Shown piece after piece: positions 15,966 through 26,173 of a stretch of 64,000 nucleotides of DNA. Every line of letters begins with the position of its first letter. Position 1 is the stretch's first letter. Position numbers and translations under genes: made by a program. Origin of the DNA: Microbacterium binotii (GTDB lineage Bacteria > Actinomycetota > Actinomycetes > Actinomycetales > Microbacteriaceae); contig NZ_CP090347.1 in the NCBI RefSeq assembly GCF_021398715.1, positions 62,001 through 126,000 of the forward strand. The letters run 5' to 3'. The notes beneath the pieces are model-generated. The model was not told where the DNA came from. It was given only the letters and a program-made list of their open reading frames with translations, and ran no database searches.

Positions 15966-16700
15966 TCAGTACCAGTTGGTGGCCTGCGAGTGGCCCCACG
16001 CCGCGCACGGCGTGCCGTAGGCACGGTCGATGTAGTCCAAGCCCCAGCGGATCTGCGTGATCGCGGAGGTCTGCCAGTCGTCGCCGGCCGAGGCCATCTT
16101 CGATCCTGGCAGCGCCTGCGGGATGCCGGTCGCACCGCTCCCGTCGTTGTACGCCTGGTAGTTCCAGCTCGATTCGCGCTGCCACAGCGACTCGAGGCAC
16201 GAGAACTGATCGTCACCCCAGCCGTAGTTCTCAGCCGCCATCGTGCGGGCCGCGGCACGAGCGCCGTCGGGCGTGTTGGCCTGCGCGAGCGCCGCAGCAG
16301 CCGCTTCGGCGGCGGCCTGCTGCTCGGCGGCGACACGGGCGTCGTAGGCATCCCGCTCGGCGGTGACGCGAGACGTCGCATCGCGCAGCACGGTGATGGA
16401 CGCTTCGGCGACCGCATCCGAGAGCTCTGTGGACGAGCTCAATCGGGCGATCTCCTTGTCGAGCGTCGTGGTGTCGGCCTTCCCGACCGCCGAAGCGGAG
16501 ACGGAGCGCGCCAGCGTGAGGTAGAGCGACGCATCGAGGTCGATCGCGCGCGGTGCGGGATCGGCGGGAGGGGTGGAGGCCGACGGGGTCGGCGTGGGAG
16601 CCGCGTCGTCGGAGGCTGCGAACGCTGCCGTGGGAAGAAGGAGGGGGACGGCCACCACGAGGGCGGCAGCGCTCAACAGGGCGCGACGAAAGCGGGGCAT
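15966..16700 (-). CDS. Secreted lytic transglycosylase-like protein
   Basis: 244 residues with a Sec signal peptide (cleavage near AAFA-AS, residue 29), a Pro/Thr/Ser linker, a helical region (55-140) and a C-terminal SLT-type domain (155-244). The catalytic Glu is probably E176 in LWQRESSWN. ATGIPQALPGSKM and GLDYIDRAYGTPCAAW are typical of small actinobacterial transglycosylases, and C168 and C232 could form a disulphide. It cleaves or remodels peptidoglycan outside the cell. ATG with GGAG upstream. Confidence 0.88.
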   Translation of the reverse strand: MPRFRRALLSAAALVVAVPLLLPTAAFAASDDAAPTPTPSASTPPADPAPRAIDLDASLYLTLARSVSASAVGKADTTTLDKEIARLSSSTELSDAVAEASITVLRDATSRVTAERDAYDARVAAEQQAAAEAAAAALAQANTPDGARAAARTMAAENYGWGDDQFSCLESLWQRESSWNYQAYNDGSGATGIPQALPGSKMASAGDDWQTSAITQIRWGLDYIDRAYGTPCAAWGHSQATNWY

Positions 16701-17047
16701 AGGGCTCCAGGGTCAAGCGGCCTGCCTGACGCGGGGCACGGAGAACGCGCGGGCGCGAGGGACGTCGGGGACGATCACGCGCTGCGCCAGCAGGGTGGAC
16801 AGGCCCCGTCGTCGGGGCTGCCGCCGTGCGAGTTCGGGCTCGCGGGCGACCTGCACACGGTAGGGGGGCTTTCTGGACGAACCGTGGCAGGACCCTGGGC
16901 GTGCGGTGTATGCGCTCGCATCCTTCCCCGCGTCGAACCCATCCCGCGAGACTGCATCTCCGTCACGAGATCACCGTCATTACCCGTGATCTCGTGCGCG
17001 AGATGCAGTCTCGCGGCCCTGAGAGCGGACGCCGCGCGGATGCGCGG
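16701..17047. other. 347-bp intergenic region
   Basis: This region holds the transglycosylase promoter side and a long composite inverted repeat listed separately. A 47-codon GTG-started reading frame on the minus strand (16713-16856) has good codon bias but no ribosome site, so I do not call it. I looked for a ydaO-type c-di-AMP riboswitch, common before such genes in actinobacteria, and did not find its conserved core. Confidence 0.5.
16946..17014. repeat. 69-bp composite inverted repeat
   Basis: Outer arms of 15 bp (16946-16960 and 17000-17014) and inner arms of 11 bp (16964-16974 and 16986-16996) are perfect. They are separated by a 3x3 mismatch and capped by an 11-base loop. It lies 33 bp beyond the stop of the YhgE-type gene on the minus strand. 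It could be that operon's terminator, but it is far longer than usual and lacks a T-run. Confidence 0.75.
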
Positions 17048-18901
17048 CTAGCCGATGAGGGAGGGGGCCAGGTCGCGGAGGGTGCGCTTGTGCGTCATCC
17101 GTGTGACACCCAGCGCGGCGAGCACCAGGGCGCCCAGCATCCAGGTGAGGAGCACGGTGATGTCGCTGCCGATCCGGGCGATGTCACCGCCGTACATGAG
17201 CTGTCTCATCGCGTCGACGACGAAGCCCATCGGCAGCACGTGATGCAGCCCCGTCAGCGGTGCCGGGAGCGTCTGCCATGGGAACGTCCCGCCCGCCGTC
17301 ACGAGCTGCAGGACCATGAGCACGAGACCCAGGAACTGGCCGACCGACCCGAACCACACGTTCAGCGCCAGGATGATCGCCGCGTACGTCAGCGAGGCGA
17401 GCACCATGATGCCGAGCGTCGCGAGCGGGTTCGCGAACGTGAAGCCGAGCGCGAGCGACAGCACGCCGAACAACGCGATCATCTGGATGCCGCCCAGAAG
17501 TCCCGGTGTCAGCCACCCCGCCAGGGTGATGCGGACGGGGGAGTGCAGCGCCGTGACCGCCCGGCGCGAGATCGGCTTCACGATCAGGAACAGCGCGTAG
17601 ATGCCGATCCAGCCCGCGAGCGAGGCGAAGAAGGGGGCGAGCCCCGCGCCGTAGTCCGCCGCCGCCGCGACCTTGCTCGATTCCACATCCACGGGATCGG
17701 CGATCGTGTCGGCCTGCTTTTCGCGCAGCGCCGCGTCGGAGTCGGGGATCTGCGCCACGCCGTCGGCGAGCCCGCTCGAGAGCTGATCCGCGCCGTCGTC
17801 CAGCTGGGCCAGACCAGAGGTGAGCGTGCCGGTGCCGTCGCGGAGCGCGGCCGCACCGTCGGCCGCGGACGCTGCGCCGTCGGCGAGCTGCGCCGCCCCG
17901 CTCGCAAGACTCGCCGCTCCCTGCGACACCTGCGCAGCGCCGGCGTTCAGCCGGTCGATCTGACTCACGGCGGACTGCACCCGGTCGTTCGCGGACGACA
18001 CGTCGCCGCCGAGGGTGTCGAGTCGCGCGAGCACGGCGTCGATCTCGTCGGGAGTGAGCCCGCGCGCGGCGAGCTCGTCGGCGATCGCGGAGCGGATGGC
18101 GGGCAGATCGTTCACCAGGCCCTGCGATGCCGAGGCCGCGCGGTCGGCGTATCCGTCGAGCGTCGCCGTGCCCGCCGCCACCTGGCTCGCGCCGTCGGCG
18201 AGCTGCGACGCTCCGCCGGCGAGTTGGGAGGCGCCGGAGGAGAGCTGGGCCGTCCCGTCGGCGAGCTGGGAGGCGCCGTCGCCGAGCTTCTGGGATCCTG
18301 CCAGAGCGGATGCTGCGCCGTCGGCCAGCTGGGAGGCGCCGTCGGCCGCGGTGACGAGATTGCCCCGGATGTCGCTGATCGCCGTCAACAGACGGTTCGC
18401 GGCCTGGGTGCCGACCAGCTTGGCCACCGAGGCGCGGATCTTCTCGATCGCCTGGGAGCCGATCGTGGAGGCGAGGTAGTTGTTCGCGTCGTTGGTCGAC
18501 AGCTCCAGCCCCGCCTGGCGCGGCGAGGTCCCGGCAGCCGACTGCAGGGCGTCGGAGAAGTCGGCCGGGATCGTGACGGTGAAGTCCACGGCGCCGTGCT
18601 TCAGGGCGTCCTGGGCGCCCTCGGCGCTCATCCGCTGCCAGTCGAACGTGCCGTCCTTCACGAGGTTGTCCGCGACCTCGTCGCCGTAGTTCGTGGTCTC
18701 GCCGTTCTCGGTCACGCCCGCATCCAGCACGACGAGACCGACGGGCACCTGGTCGAGGCGGCCGTACGGATCCTGGTTGGCCCACAGGTACAGGCCGCCG
18801 TAGAGCACCGGCACGCACATGAGGGCGATCAGGGCGATGACCGACATCTTCGTGGACGTCAGTCGGCGCAGTTCCGCCGTGATCATCGCGGGAACCTTCA
18901 T
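17048..18901 (-). CDS. YhgE/Pip-family membrane protein
   Basis: 617 residues: an N-terminal helix (about 15-37), a long extracellular part (40-400) and five or so C-terminal helices of ABC-2 permease type. The outer region contains many short repeats such as GASQLADGA and GAAQLADGA, the classic YhgE/Pip alanine-rich coil. Family members include phage-receptor Pip and EsaA-like proteins; the transported substrate is unknown. The start overlaps the upstream ABC-like gene's stop, in an operon with TetR. The 5' overlap and common strand indicate one transcript from 20144. Confidence 0.88.
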   Translation of the reverse strand: MKVPAMITAELRRLTSTKMSVIALIALMCVPVLYGGLYLWANQDPYGRLDQVPVGLVVLDAGVTENGETTNYGDEVADNLVKDGTFDWQRMSAEGAQDALKHGAVDFTVTIPADFSDALQSAAGTSPRQAGLELSTNDANNYLASTIGSQAIEKIRASVAKLVGTQAANRLLTAISDIRGNLVTAADGASQLADGAASALAGSQKLGDGASQLADGTAQLSSGASQLAGGASQLADGASQVAAGTATLDGYADRAASASQGLVNDLPAIRSAIADELAARGLTPDEIDAVLARLDTLGGDVSSANDRVQSAVSQIDRLNAGAAQVSQGAASLASGAAQLADGAASAADGAAALRDGTGTLTSGLAQLDDGADQLSSGLADGVAQIPDSDAALREKQADTIADPVDVESSKVAAAADYGAGLAPFFASLAGWIGIYALFLIVKPISRRAVTALHSPVRITLAGWLTPGLLGGIQMIALFGVLSLALGFTFANPLATLGIMVLASLTYAAIILALNVWFGSVGQFLGLVLMVLQLVTAGGTFPWQTLPAPLTGLHHVLPMGFVVDAMRQLMYGGDIARIGSDITVLLTWMLGALVLAALGVTRMTHKRTLRDLAPSLIG

Positions 18902-19527
18902 CGCGCCACCTCCGCCTCATCCATCTCGGCCCGCTCGGCGCGGCCCGCGAGAACCGCACCGGCCGCCTGGCCGGCGATCACCAGCACGGCGAGTCCGCGG
19001 CCGGCGAACTCCTCCGCGAGCTCCCACCACACGCGCGGATCGCCGCCGTGTCGGTCGGGGGAGACGAGTACGAGGGCCTCCACATCCGGACGCAGCACGC
19101 TGAGCTCCAGCAGGATGCGCAACCGATCGGCGGGAGCGACGTCGGCGATGGGGGTGCGCGAGATCTCCAGCAGGCCGGCCTCGGTGAGCCACGCCTTCGT
19201 CGCGATCGGGTTCGAGGGTCTCCCCGCGAACATGAGCTCCTCGGACACGACCGTGAACACCGTGACGTTGGGAGCGGGATCCGACACGTCGGGCGCGTCG
19301 ACGAGGGCGACCTTGCGGCGCACCGCGGAGTTGTCCTCCGCGCCGCCGATCAGCACGACTCCGGTGTCGGGCCGCATGCGCCCGCTCGCGATGAGTCCCA
19401 GAACCGTGGGGCGCTGCTCGGTCTCCGCGGTCGCGAGTCTCGCGCTCCCGCTCTCGTAAGCGAGCGACACGGGCGCCAGCGCCTGGCCGCCACGCCCCTT
19501 GCTGACGGTGATCGCCTCGACGCGCAT
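18898..19527 (-). CDS. Degenerate ABC ATPase-like partner of YhgE
   Basis: 209 residues with the outline of an ABC ATPase but without its catalytic motifs. The Walker A position reads ETEQRPTVLGLIASGRMRPD, where GxxGxGK(S/T) would be expected, followed by a normal TGVVLIGG. The signature region reads APADRLRILLELSVLRPD and the Walker B end is EALVLVSPDRHGG with no DE pair. It is encoded between a TetR regulator and the YhgE-type permease with 1-bp and 4-bp overlaps. It probably became a structural or regulatory subunit that cannot hydrolyse ATP, a prediction drawn from the missing residues. Confidence 0.75.
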   Translation of the reverse strand: MRVEAITVSKGRGGQALAPVSLAYESGSARLATAETEQRPTVLGLIASGRMRPDTGVVLIGGAEDNSAVRRKVALVDAPDVSDPAPNVTVFTVVSEELMFAGRPSNPIATKAWLTEAGLLEISRTPIADVAPADRLRILLELSVLRPDVEALVLVSPDRHGGDPRVWWELAEEFAGRGLAVLVIAGQAAGAVLAGRAERAEMDEAEVAR

Positions 19528-20144
19528 CAGTCCTCCTCCGCGAGCTCGGGGTGGGTCTCGAGCAGCGCGTCCGTCTCGCGCCAGGAGAGTCCGGCGATAC
19601 TGAGCACGGTACGCACCGCGAGGCCGCGCGCGTGAGAACTCGCCGCATCGATACGGGTGATCACCATGCGCGCCGCCTCCTCGATGAGTCGCGCGAGCGT
19701 CGCTGCGGTCAGGTCCGTGCGCAGCGTCCCGGCATCCTGTCCCTCGCGCACGATCGCCATCAGGCGGCGACGCACGGGGGCGAGGATGTAGGCGGTCTGC
19801 TCGATGTGCGCGTCGTCGAGCGCGAGGGATGCGGCGACCTGCACCTGCGCGGCCTCGTCCCAGAGGCGAGCCGTCAGTCGAGCGAGAGCGAGGGGCGCCG
19901 GCTCGTCGGTGATCGTCTCGGCAGCGAGGGCGTTGAAACGCTCAGCCCCGGAGCGGACGAGTTCGGCCACGAGGGCGCCGCGGTCGGGGAAGTGGCCGTA
20001 CACGGCGCGGCGGCTGACGCCTGCAGCCTCGGCGATCGAGGCGATGGAAGCGTGCGGATCGCGCGCGATCAGAGAAGTGGCGGCCTCGACGAGCGCCGCG
20101 CGGTTGCGCAGGGCGTCAGGGCGCGACGAAACAGCGGTGGGCAT
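19527..20144 (-). CDS. TetR-family regulator
   Basis: 205 residues from ATG 20144. The HTH ASIASIAEAAGVSRRAVYGHF is typical of TetR and the C-terminal ligand domain is helical. A -10 box TAGACT (minus strand, 20157-20152) stands seven bases before the ATG, predicting a leaderless transcript. This argues against the in-frame ATG at 20174. A 26-bp palindrome covers the presumed -35, so autorepression is likely. It is the first gene of the operon with the ABC-like and YhgE genes. Confidence 0.9.
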   Translation of the reverse strand: MPTAVSSRPDALRNRAALVEAATSLIARDPHASIASIAEAAGVSRRAVYGHFPDRGALVAELVRSGAERFNALAAETITDEPAPLALARLTARLWDEAAQVQVAASLALDDAHIEQTAYILAPVRRRLMAIVREGQDAGTLRTDLTAATLARLIEEAARMVITRIDAASSHARGLAVRTVLSIAGLSWRETDALLETHPELAEED

Positions 20145-20162
20145 GACGGGAAGTCTACGCCC

Positions 20163-20188
20163 AAAACTGCACACTGGTGTGCAGTTTT
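20163..20188. promoter_or_regulatory. TetR operator palindrome
   Basis: AAAACTGCACAC, two bases, GTGTGCAGTTTT: a perfect 12-bp dyad in the 48-bp gap between argG and tetR. With only two central bases it suits a protein-bound operator better than a hairpin. It overlaps the expected -35 of the leaderless tetR promoter. It could also help end argG transcription. Confidence 0.8.
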
Positions 20189-20192
20189 TCGC

Positions 20193-21761
<1,569 letters not shown>

Positions 21762-21822
21762 ATCGGATGCTCGGTCGGCGAAAGGATGCTCGCTCGACGC
21801 TGAATGGACCCGGCGGCCGCGC

Positions 21823-22503
21823 TCAGCCGACGGTCACGCCCGTGATGGTGACCGGGGTCTTGGGCTTCCCGTCGCCGCCGCCGCTGTCGGTGCCGGCTGC
21901 GGCGATCTGCTGCACGACGGCGATGCCGGCCGCATCCATCTGCCCGAACACCGTGTAGTCCGGATCCAGGCGGGTGTCCTCGTAAACGAGGAAGAACTGC
22001 GAGCCGTTCGTGCCGGGGCCGGCGTTGGCCATGGCGACGGTTCCGGCGGGGTACGTCTCGGATCCGTCGAGCTCGTCGCCATAGCGGTAGCCGGGTCCGC
22101 CCATTCCGGTCGCTGTGGGATCGCCGCACTGCAGGACGAAGATGCCGGAGGTCGTGAGCCGGTGGCAGTTCGTGTCGGTGTAGTAGCCCTGGGTGGCGAG
22201 GGAGACGAAGCTGTTCACCGTGCAGGGGGTGCGGTCCGCATCCATGCCGATCGGGATGTCGCCCGCGGAGGTCTGCAGCGTCACCGCGACGGTGCCGGTG
22301 ACCGCGGGCTCGGTCGGCGGTGCGGTCACGTCGCGTGCGGCGGCGCCACCGGCGGAGTAGGTGCAGGTACCGGCCGTCTCTGTTGCAGCAGACGGGGCCG
22401 TGCTCTGGGCGGTGAGGGCGGGGGCGGGGGCCGCGCTCGCGCACCCGGCAAGGAGGGCGAGGGCGGCGACGGCGAGGGGGAGAGCGAGGAGTCGGGCACG
22501 CAT
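21823..22503 (-). CDS. Lipoprotein peptidyl-prolyl isomerase, cyclophilin type
   Basis: 226 residues from ATG 22503. A lipobox LLAGC makes Cys21 the probable lipid site, so the enzyme sits on the outer face of the membrane. A Ser/Thr/Ala linker leads to a cyclophilin domain (about 80-226) with CHRLTTSGIFVLQCGDP, GMGGPGYRYGDE and NGSQFFLVYED. It helps exported proteins fold. Extra cysteines within the domain could form a disulphide. A longer in-frame ORF upstream would bury the signal peptide and is rejected. Confidence 0.93.
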   Translation of the reverse strand: MRARLLALPLAVAALALLAGCASAAPAPALTAQSTAPSAATETAGTCTYSAGGAAARDVTAPPTEPAVTGTVAVTLQTSAGDIPIGMDADRTPCTVNSFVSLATQGYYTDTNCHRLTTSGIFVLQCGDPTATGMGGPGYRYGDELDGSETYPAGTVAMANAGPGTNGSQFFLVYEDTRLDPDYTVFGQMDAAGIAVVQQIAAAGTDSGGGDGKPKTPVTITGVTVG

Positions 22504-22612
22504 GCAGTCAGCGTATCCGTGCGCATGGGATTCGCGATGTGGCCCTCGTGGATCCGGCCAGGGTGCTCCGCCGTCGCGGGGTGCGGTGTGGGCGGGACGC
22601 CGGATGCGAACT

Positions 22613-22671
22613 GCCACACTTCTGCGCACCCGCCACAGTTGTTCTCAGGCGCGGGTGCGCAAAAGTGTGGC
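22613..22671. repeat. 59-bp palindromic intergenic element, copy A
   Basis: Arms of 21 bp with one mismatch (22613-22633 and 22651-22671) around a 17-base loop. An extra copy of the inner arm word TGCGCACCCGC follows at 22675-22685. Copy B at 51927-51985 has the same length and aligns at about 44 of 59 positions by eye, with paired changes in the outer arm. It lies between the cyclophilin start and the end of the peptide ABC operon. Confidence 0.75.
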
Positions 22672-22723
22672 GTTTGCGCACCCGCGACGCAACTCGGGCA
22701 AAGGGGGTGACCGGTGCGCGGGG

Positions 22724-23475
<752 letters not shown>

Positions 23476-23479
<4 letters not shown>

Positions 23480-24285
23480 CGCGCACCCCCTTCGTCCCGC
23501 GGACCCGCGTCGAGGGCCGTGTCGAGGATGCGTGCACTGCCGATCAGCTGCGCCGTGTACGGGTGCGCGGGCTCGGTGAGCACCGACGCCACCGTCCCCT
23601 GTTCGATCATCGAGCCCTGGCGCAGCACGATCACACGCTCGGCCATACGGGAGATCACCGCGAGGTCGTGACTGATGAACAGCAGTGCCATCCCGCGGTC
23701 GGCGACCAGGCGCTCGAGCAGCGCGAGCACGCCGTCCTGCACCGTGACGTCCAGGGCCGTGGTCGGCTCATCCGCGATCAGCAGACGCGGCTGAGCCGCC
23801 AGCGCGATCGCGATGGCGATGCGCTGACGCTGACCGCCCGACAGCTCGTGCGGGTACGCGCGAGCGATGCGGGAGTCGGGTAGGGCGACCTCCGCCAGTG
23901 CCGCGGCGACGGCATCGCGCAGCGCCGCGCCGCGGAGCCCCCGCCAGCGCCGCAGCGGCTCGGCGATCTGATTCCCCACCCGCATCAGCGGGTCGAGGGC
24001 GGTCAGCGGCTCCTGGAACACGATCTGCGCGACGGGGCCCCGCAGGCTCCGCAGGTCCGCATCCCGCGTGCCGACGACCTCCCGGTCGTCGAGCCGGATC
24101 GAACCGGATGCGGACAACGCCTGCGGCAGCAGACCCAGCACCGCGAGGGCGGTGAGCGACTTTCCGGATCCGGACTCGCCGATCACCCCGACGCGCTCGC
24201 CGGGCGCGACCTCGAACGAGATGTCGCGTACGGGCGTGACATCGCCGGCGCGCACCGACAGTCCGGCCACCGAGAGAAGGCTCAT
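23476..24285 (-). CDS. ABC transporter ATP-binding protein (peptide/nickel type, DppD-like)
   Basis: 269 residues from ATG 24285, chosen because it overlaps the permease stop. Walker A GESGSGKSL, signature LSGGQRQRIAIAIAL and Walker B LLIADEPTTALD are intact. It pairs with the following DppF-like subunit as the ATPase heterodimer of a peptide-type importer. Longer in-frame extensions reach into the permease gene and are not supported. Confidence 0.93.
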
Positions 24286-25154
24286 CGCGACCTCCGACGG
24301 GTCGGGTCGGTCCACTCGCGCAGTCCGTCGGCGAGGAAGTTGATGCCCAGCACGAGCGCCACGATCGCGATGCCGGGCGCGATGGCCCCCACGGGTGCGG
24401 TCAGCACGGTGCCCTGCGCCTCCTGCAGCATGCGCCCCCACGATGCGTTGGGCGGCGGGGCCCCGAGACCGAGGTACGACAGGCTCGCCTCCGCGAGCAC
24501 CGCGATGCCGAACTGCAGCGCGAGGCTCACGAGCAGCGTCGGCGCGATGTTGGGCAGGACGTGCTGGCGGATGATGCCTCCCAGGCGCGTCCCGCTCGTG
24601 CGTGCCGCGATCACGTACTGCTCGCCGAGGACGCGGCGCGCAAGGATGCGGGTCAACCGGGCGACCACGGCCGACATCGCCAGCCCGATCGCGAGGATCG
24701 CCGAGAACAGCGACGGGCCCTGTACGGCGACCACGAGCATCGCGAGCAGCAGGACGGGGAACGCGATCACCACGTCGAGAGCGGCCGAGAGCGTGTCGTC
24801 GAGCCACGGGCGGGCGAACGCGGCCACGAGCCCCAGCGAGATCCCGATCACGGCGGCGATCAGCACCGCGCCCGCCCCGACCGTCAGAGCGATGCGGGCG
24901 CCCACCATGAGCTGGCTCAGCAGGTCGCGCCCCAAGCGGTCGGTGCCGAGCAGGTGCGCGGGGCCCGGCGGTTCGAGCCGGTCGCCGCTGATGTCGCTCA
25001 GCGGATACGGCAGCCAGACGAGCGAGACGATCGCGGTGAGCACGACGAGTCCCACCAGCACGATCCCGATGATCAGGGTGGCGTGCGGCCGGCGCCGCCG
25101 GACGGATGCGGTGGCCACCGCATCCGTCCGCGCCTTCAGCTCCGCGCCGCTCAT
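24282..25154 (-). CDS. ABC transporter permease (DppC-like)
   Basis: 290 residues from ATG 25154. The N-terminal helix follows RRRRPHATLIIG. The periplasmic-type loop HLLGTDRLGRDLLSQLMVGAR is the DppC/OppC hallmark, and the EAA loop region is RTSGTRLGGIIRQHVLPNI. About six helices. It forms the membrane channel with the DppB-like subunit, and four-base overlaps couple it on both sides. Confidence 0.94.
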   Translation of the reverse strand: MSGAELKARTDAVATASVRRRRPHATLIIGIVLVGLVVLTAIVSLVWLPYPLSDISGDRLEPPGPAHLLGTDRLGRDLLSQLMVGARIALTVGAGAVLIAAVIGISLGLVAAFARPWLDDTLSAALDVVIAFPVLLLAMLVVAVQGPSLFSAILAIGLAMSAVVARLTRILARRVLGEQYVIAARTSGTRLGGIIRQHVLPNIAPTLLVSLALQFGIAVLAEASLSYLGLGAPPPNASWGRMLQEAQGTVLTAPVGAIAPGIAIVALVLGINFLADGLREWTDPTRRRSR

Positions 25155-26122
25155 CGGTTGCCCGAGACGCTCGTGCGCAGGCGCGGGTCGATCAGACGCT
25201 GCACCACGTCGGCGGCGAAACCGACGAGGAGCACGAACAGGGTGCTGACCACGAGGACGCCCTGGATGTTGGCGAAGTCGTGCTGCTCGATACCGGTGAG
25301 CAGCATGCTGCCGAGCCCCGGCAGCGTGAAGACGCTCTCCACGACGACGGCGCCCAGCAGGGTCGTGGAGAGCTCGATACCGAGCACGGCGACGACCGGC
25401 ACGGCGCCGTTTCGCACCCCGTGACGCAGGAGCGCCTCGGCGCGGGAGGCGCCGCCCGCCCGGGCGGTCCGCAGGTAGTCGCTGCCGAGCACGTCGAGGG
25501 TCGCGGCGCGCACGTAGCGACTGAGCGACGCGCTCATCACGATCGCGATCGTGATGACCGGCAGCGTCAGCGAGCGGAGGGCGTCGGCGGGATCCTCCCA
25601 GTCGCGGCGGGGGAATCCTCCCGAGGGAAGCAAGCCCAGTTGGAGGGCGAAGATCCACACCAGGATGACGCCGACCCAGAACACCGGAACCGCCACCCCG
25701 AGCTGCGCGAACCCCGACAGCACGATGCCGTACCAGCGGTCGGCCTTCACCGCGGCGGTGATGCCCACGATGAGCGAGACGACGAGCGCCAGGCCGAAGG
25801 CGAGCAGGGTGAGCGGAAGCGTGATCGCCAGCCGCGCCGCGACCTCGTCGCCGACCGACCGGGACGAGATGTACGACTCGCCGAGGTCGAGGCGCAGCAG
25901 CTGCGCGGCCCAGGTCGCGAACTGCTGGACCAGTGGCTGGTCGGAGCCGACCTGGGCGCGGGCGGCAGCGATCTGCTCCGGGGTCGCATCCACCGAGAGC
26001 AGGGCATTGGCGGGGTCGCCGGGCAGCAGTCGCAGCAGGACGAAGATGACGACCATGGCGACGACGAGGGAGACCGCGAGGAACGCGGCCCGACGCAGCA
26101 GATAGACGACCATGGGGTTCAC
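25151..26122 (-). CDS. ABC transporter permease (DppB-like)
   Basis: 323 residues with about six helices, an N-terminal FVLLRLLPGDPA segment and the EAA-like RAGGASRAEALLRHGVRNG. Typical DppB/OppB length and pattern. The ATG at 26122 is the first in frame; 26113 is a close alternative. It follows the binding-protein gene across a 51-bp gap that contains a strong hairpin. Confidence 0.94.
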   Translation of the reverse strand: MNPMVVYLLRRAAFLAVSLVVAMVVIFVLLRLLPGDPANALLSVDATPEQIAAARAQVGSDQPLVQQFATWAAQLLRLDLGESYISSRSVGDEVAARLAITLPLTLLAFGLALVVSLIVGITAAVKADRWYGIVLSGFAQLGVAVPVFWVGVILVWIFALQLGLLPSGGFPRRDWEDPADALRSLTLPVITIAIVMSASLSRYVRAATLDVLGSDYLRTARAGGASRAEALLRHGVRNGAVPVVAVLGIELSTTLLGAVVVESVFTLPGLGSMLLTGIEQHDFANIQGVLVVSTLFVLLVGFAADVVQRLIDPRLRTSVSGNR

Positions 26123-26129
26123 CGGGAAT

Positions 26130-26168
26130 GGATGATGCCGCCGACCCGGTCGGTCGGCGGCATCATCC
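26130..26168 (-). terminator. Hairpin between binding protein and permease genes
   Basis: Perfect 17-bp stem (26130-26146 with 26152-26168) and a five-base loop, placed between the substrate-binding protein gene and its permease genes on the same strand. Such partial terminators commonly let the binding protein be made in excess over the membrane parts. Confidence 0.8.
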
Positions 26169-26173
26169 GTCGA

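Noticed and set aside
16713..16856. 47-codon GTG-started frame before the transglycosylase
   Set aside because: Good third-position GC but no ribosome site and no recognisable feature; not distinguishable from chance.
16701..16945. ydaO-type c-di-AMP riboswitch before the secreted transglycosylase, or before kimA (56042-56144)
   Set aside because: I compared the sequences with the conserved core of this riboswitch and found no match; the kimA leader is also too short and its start looks leaderless.
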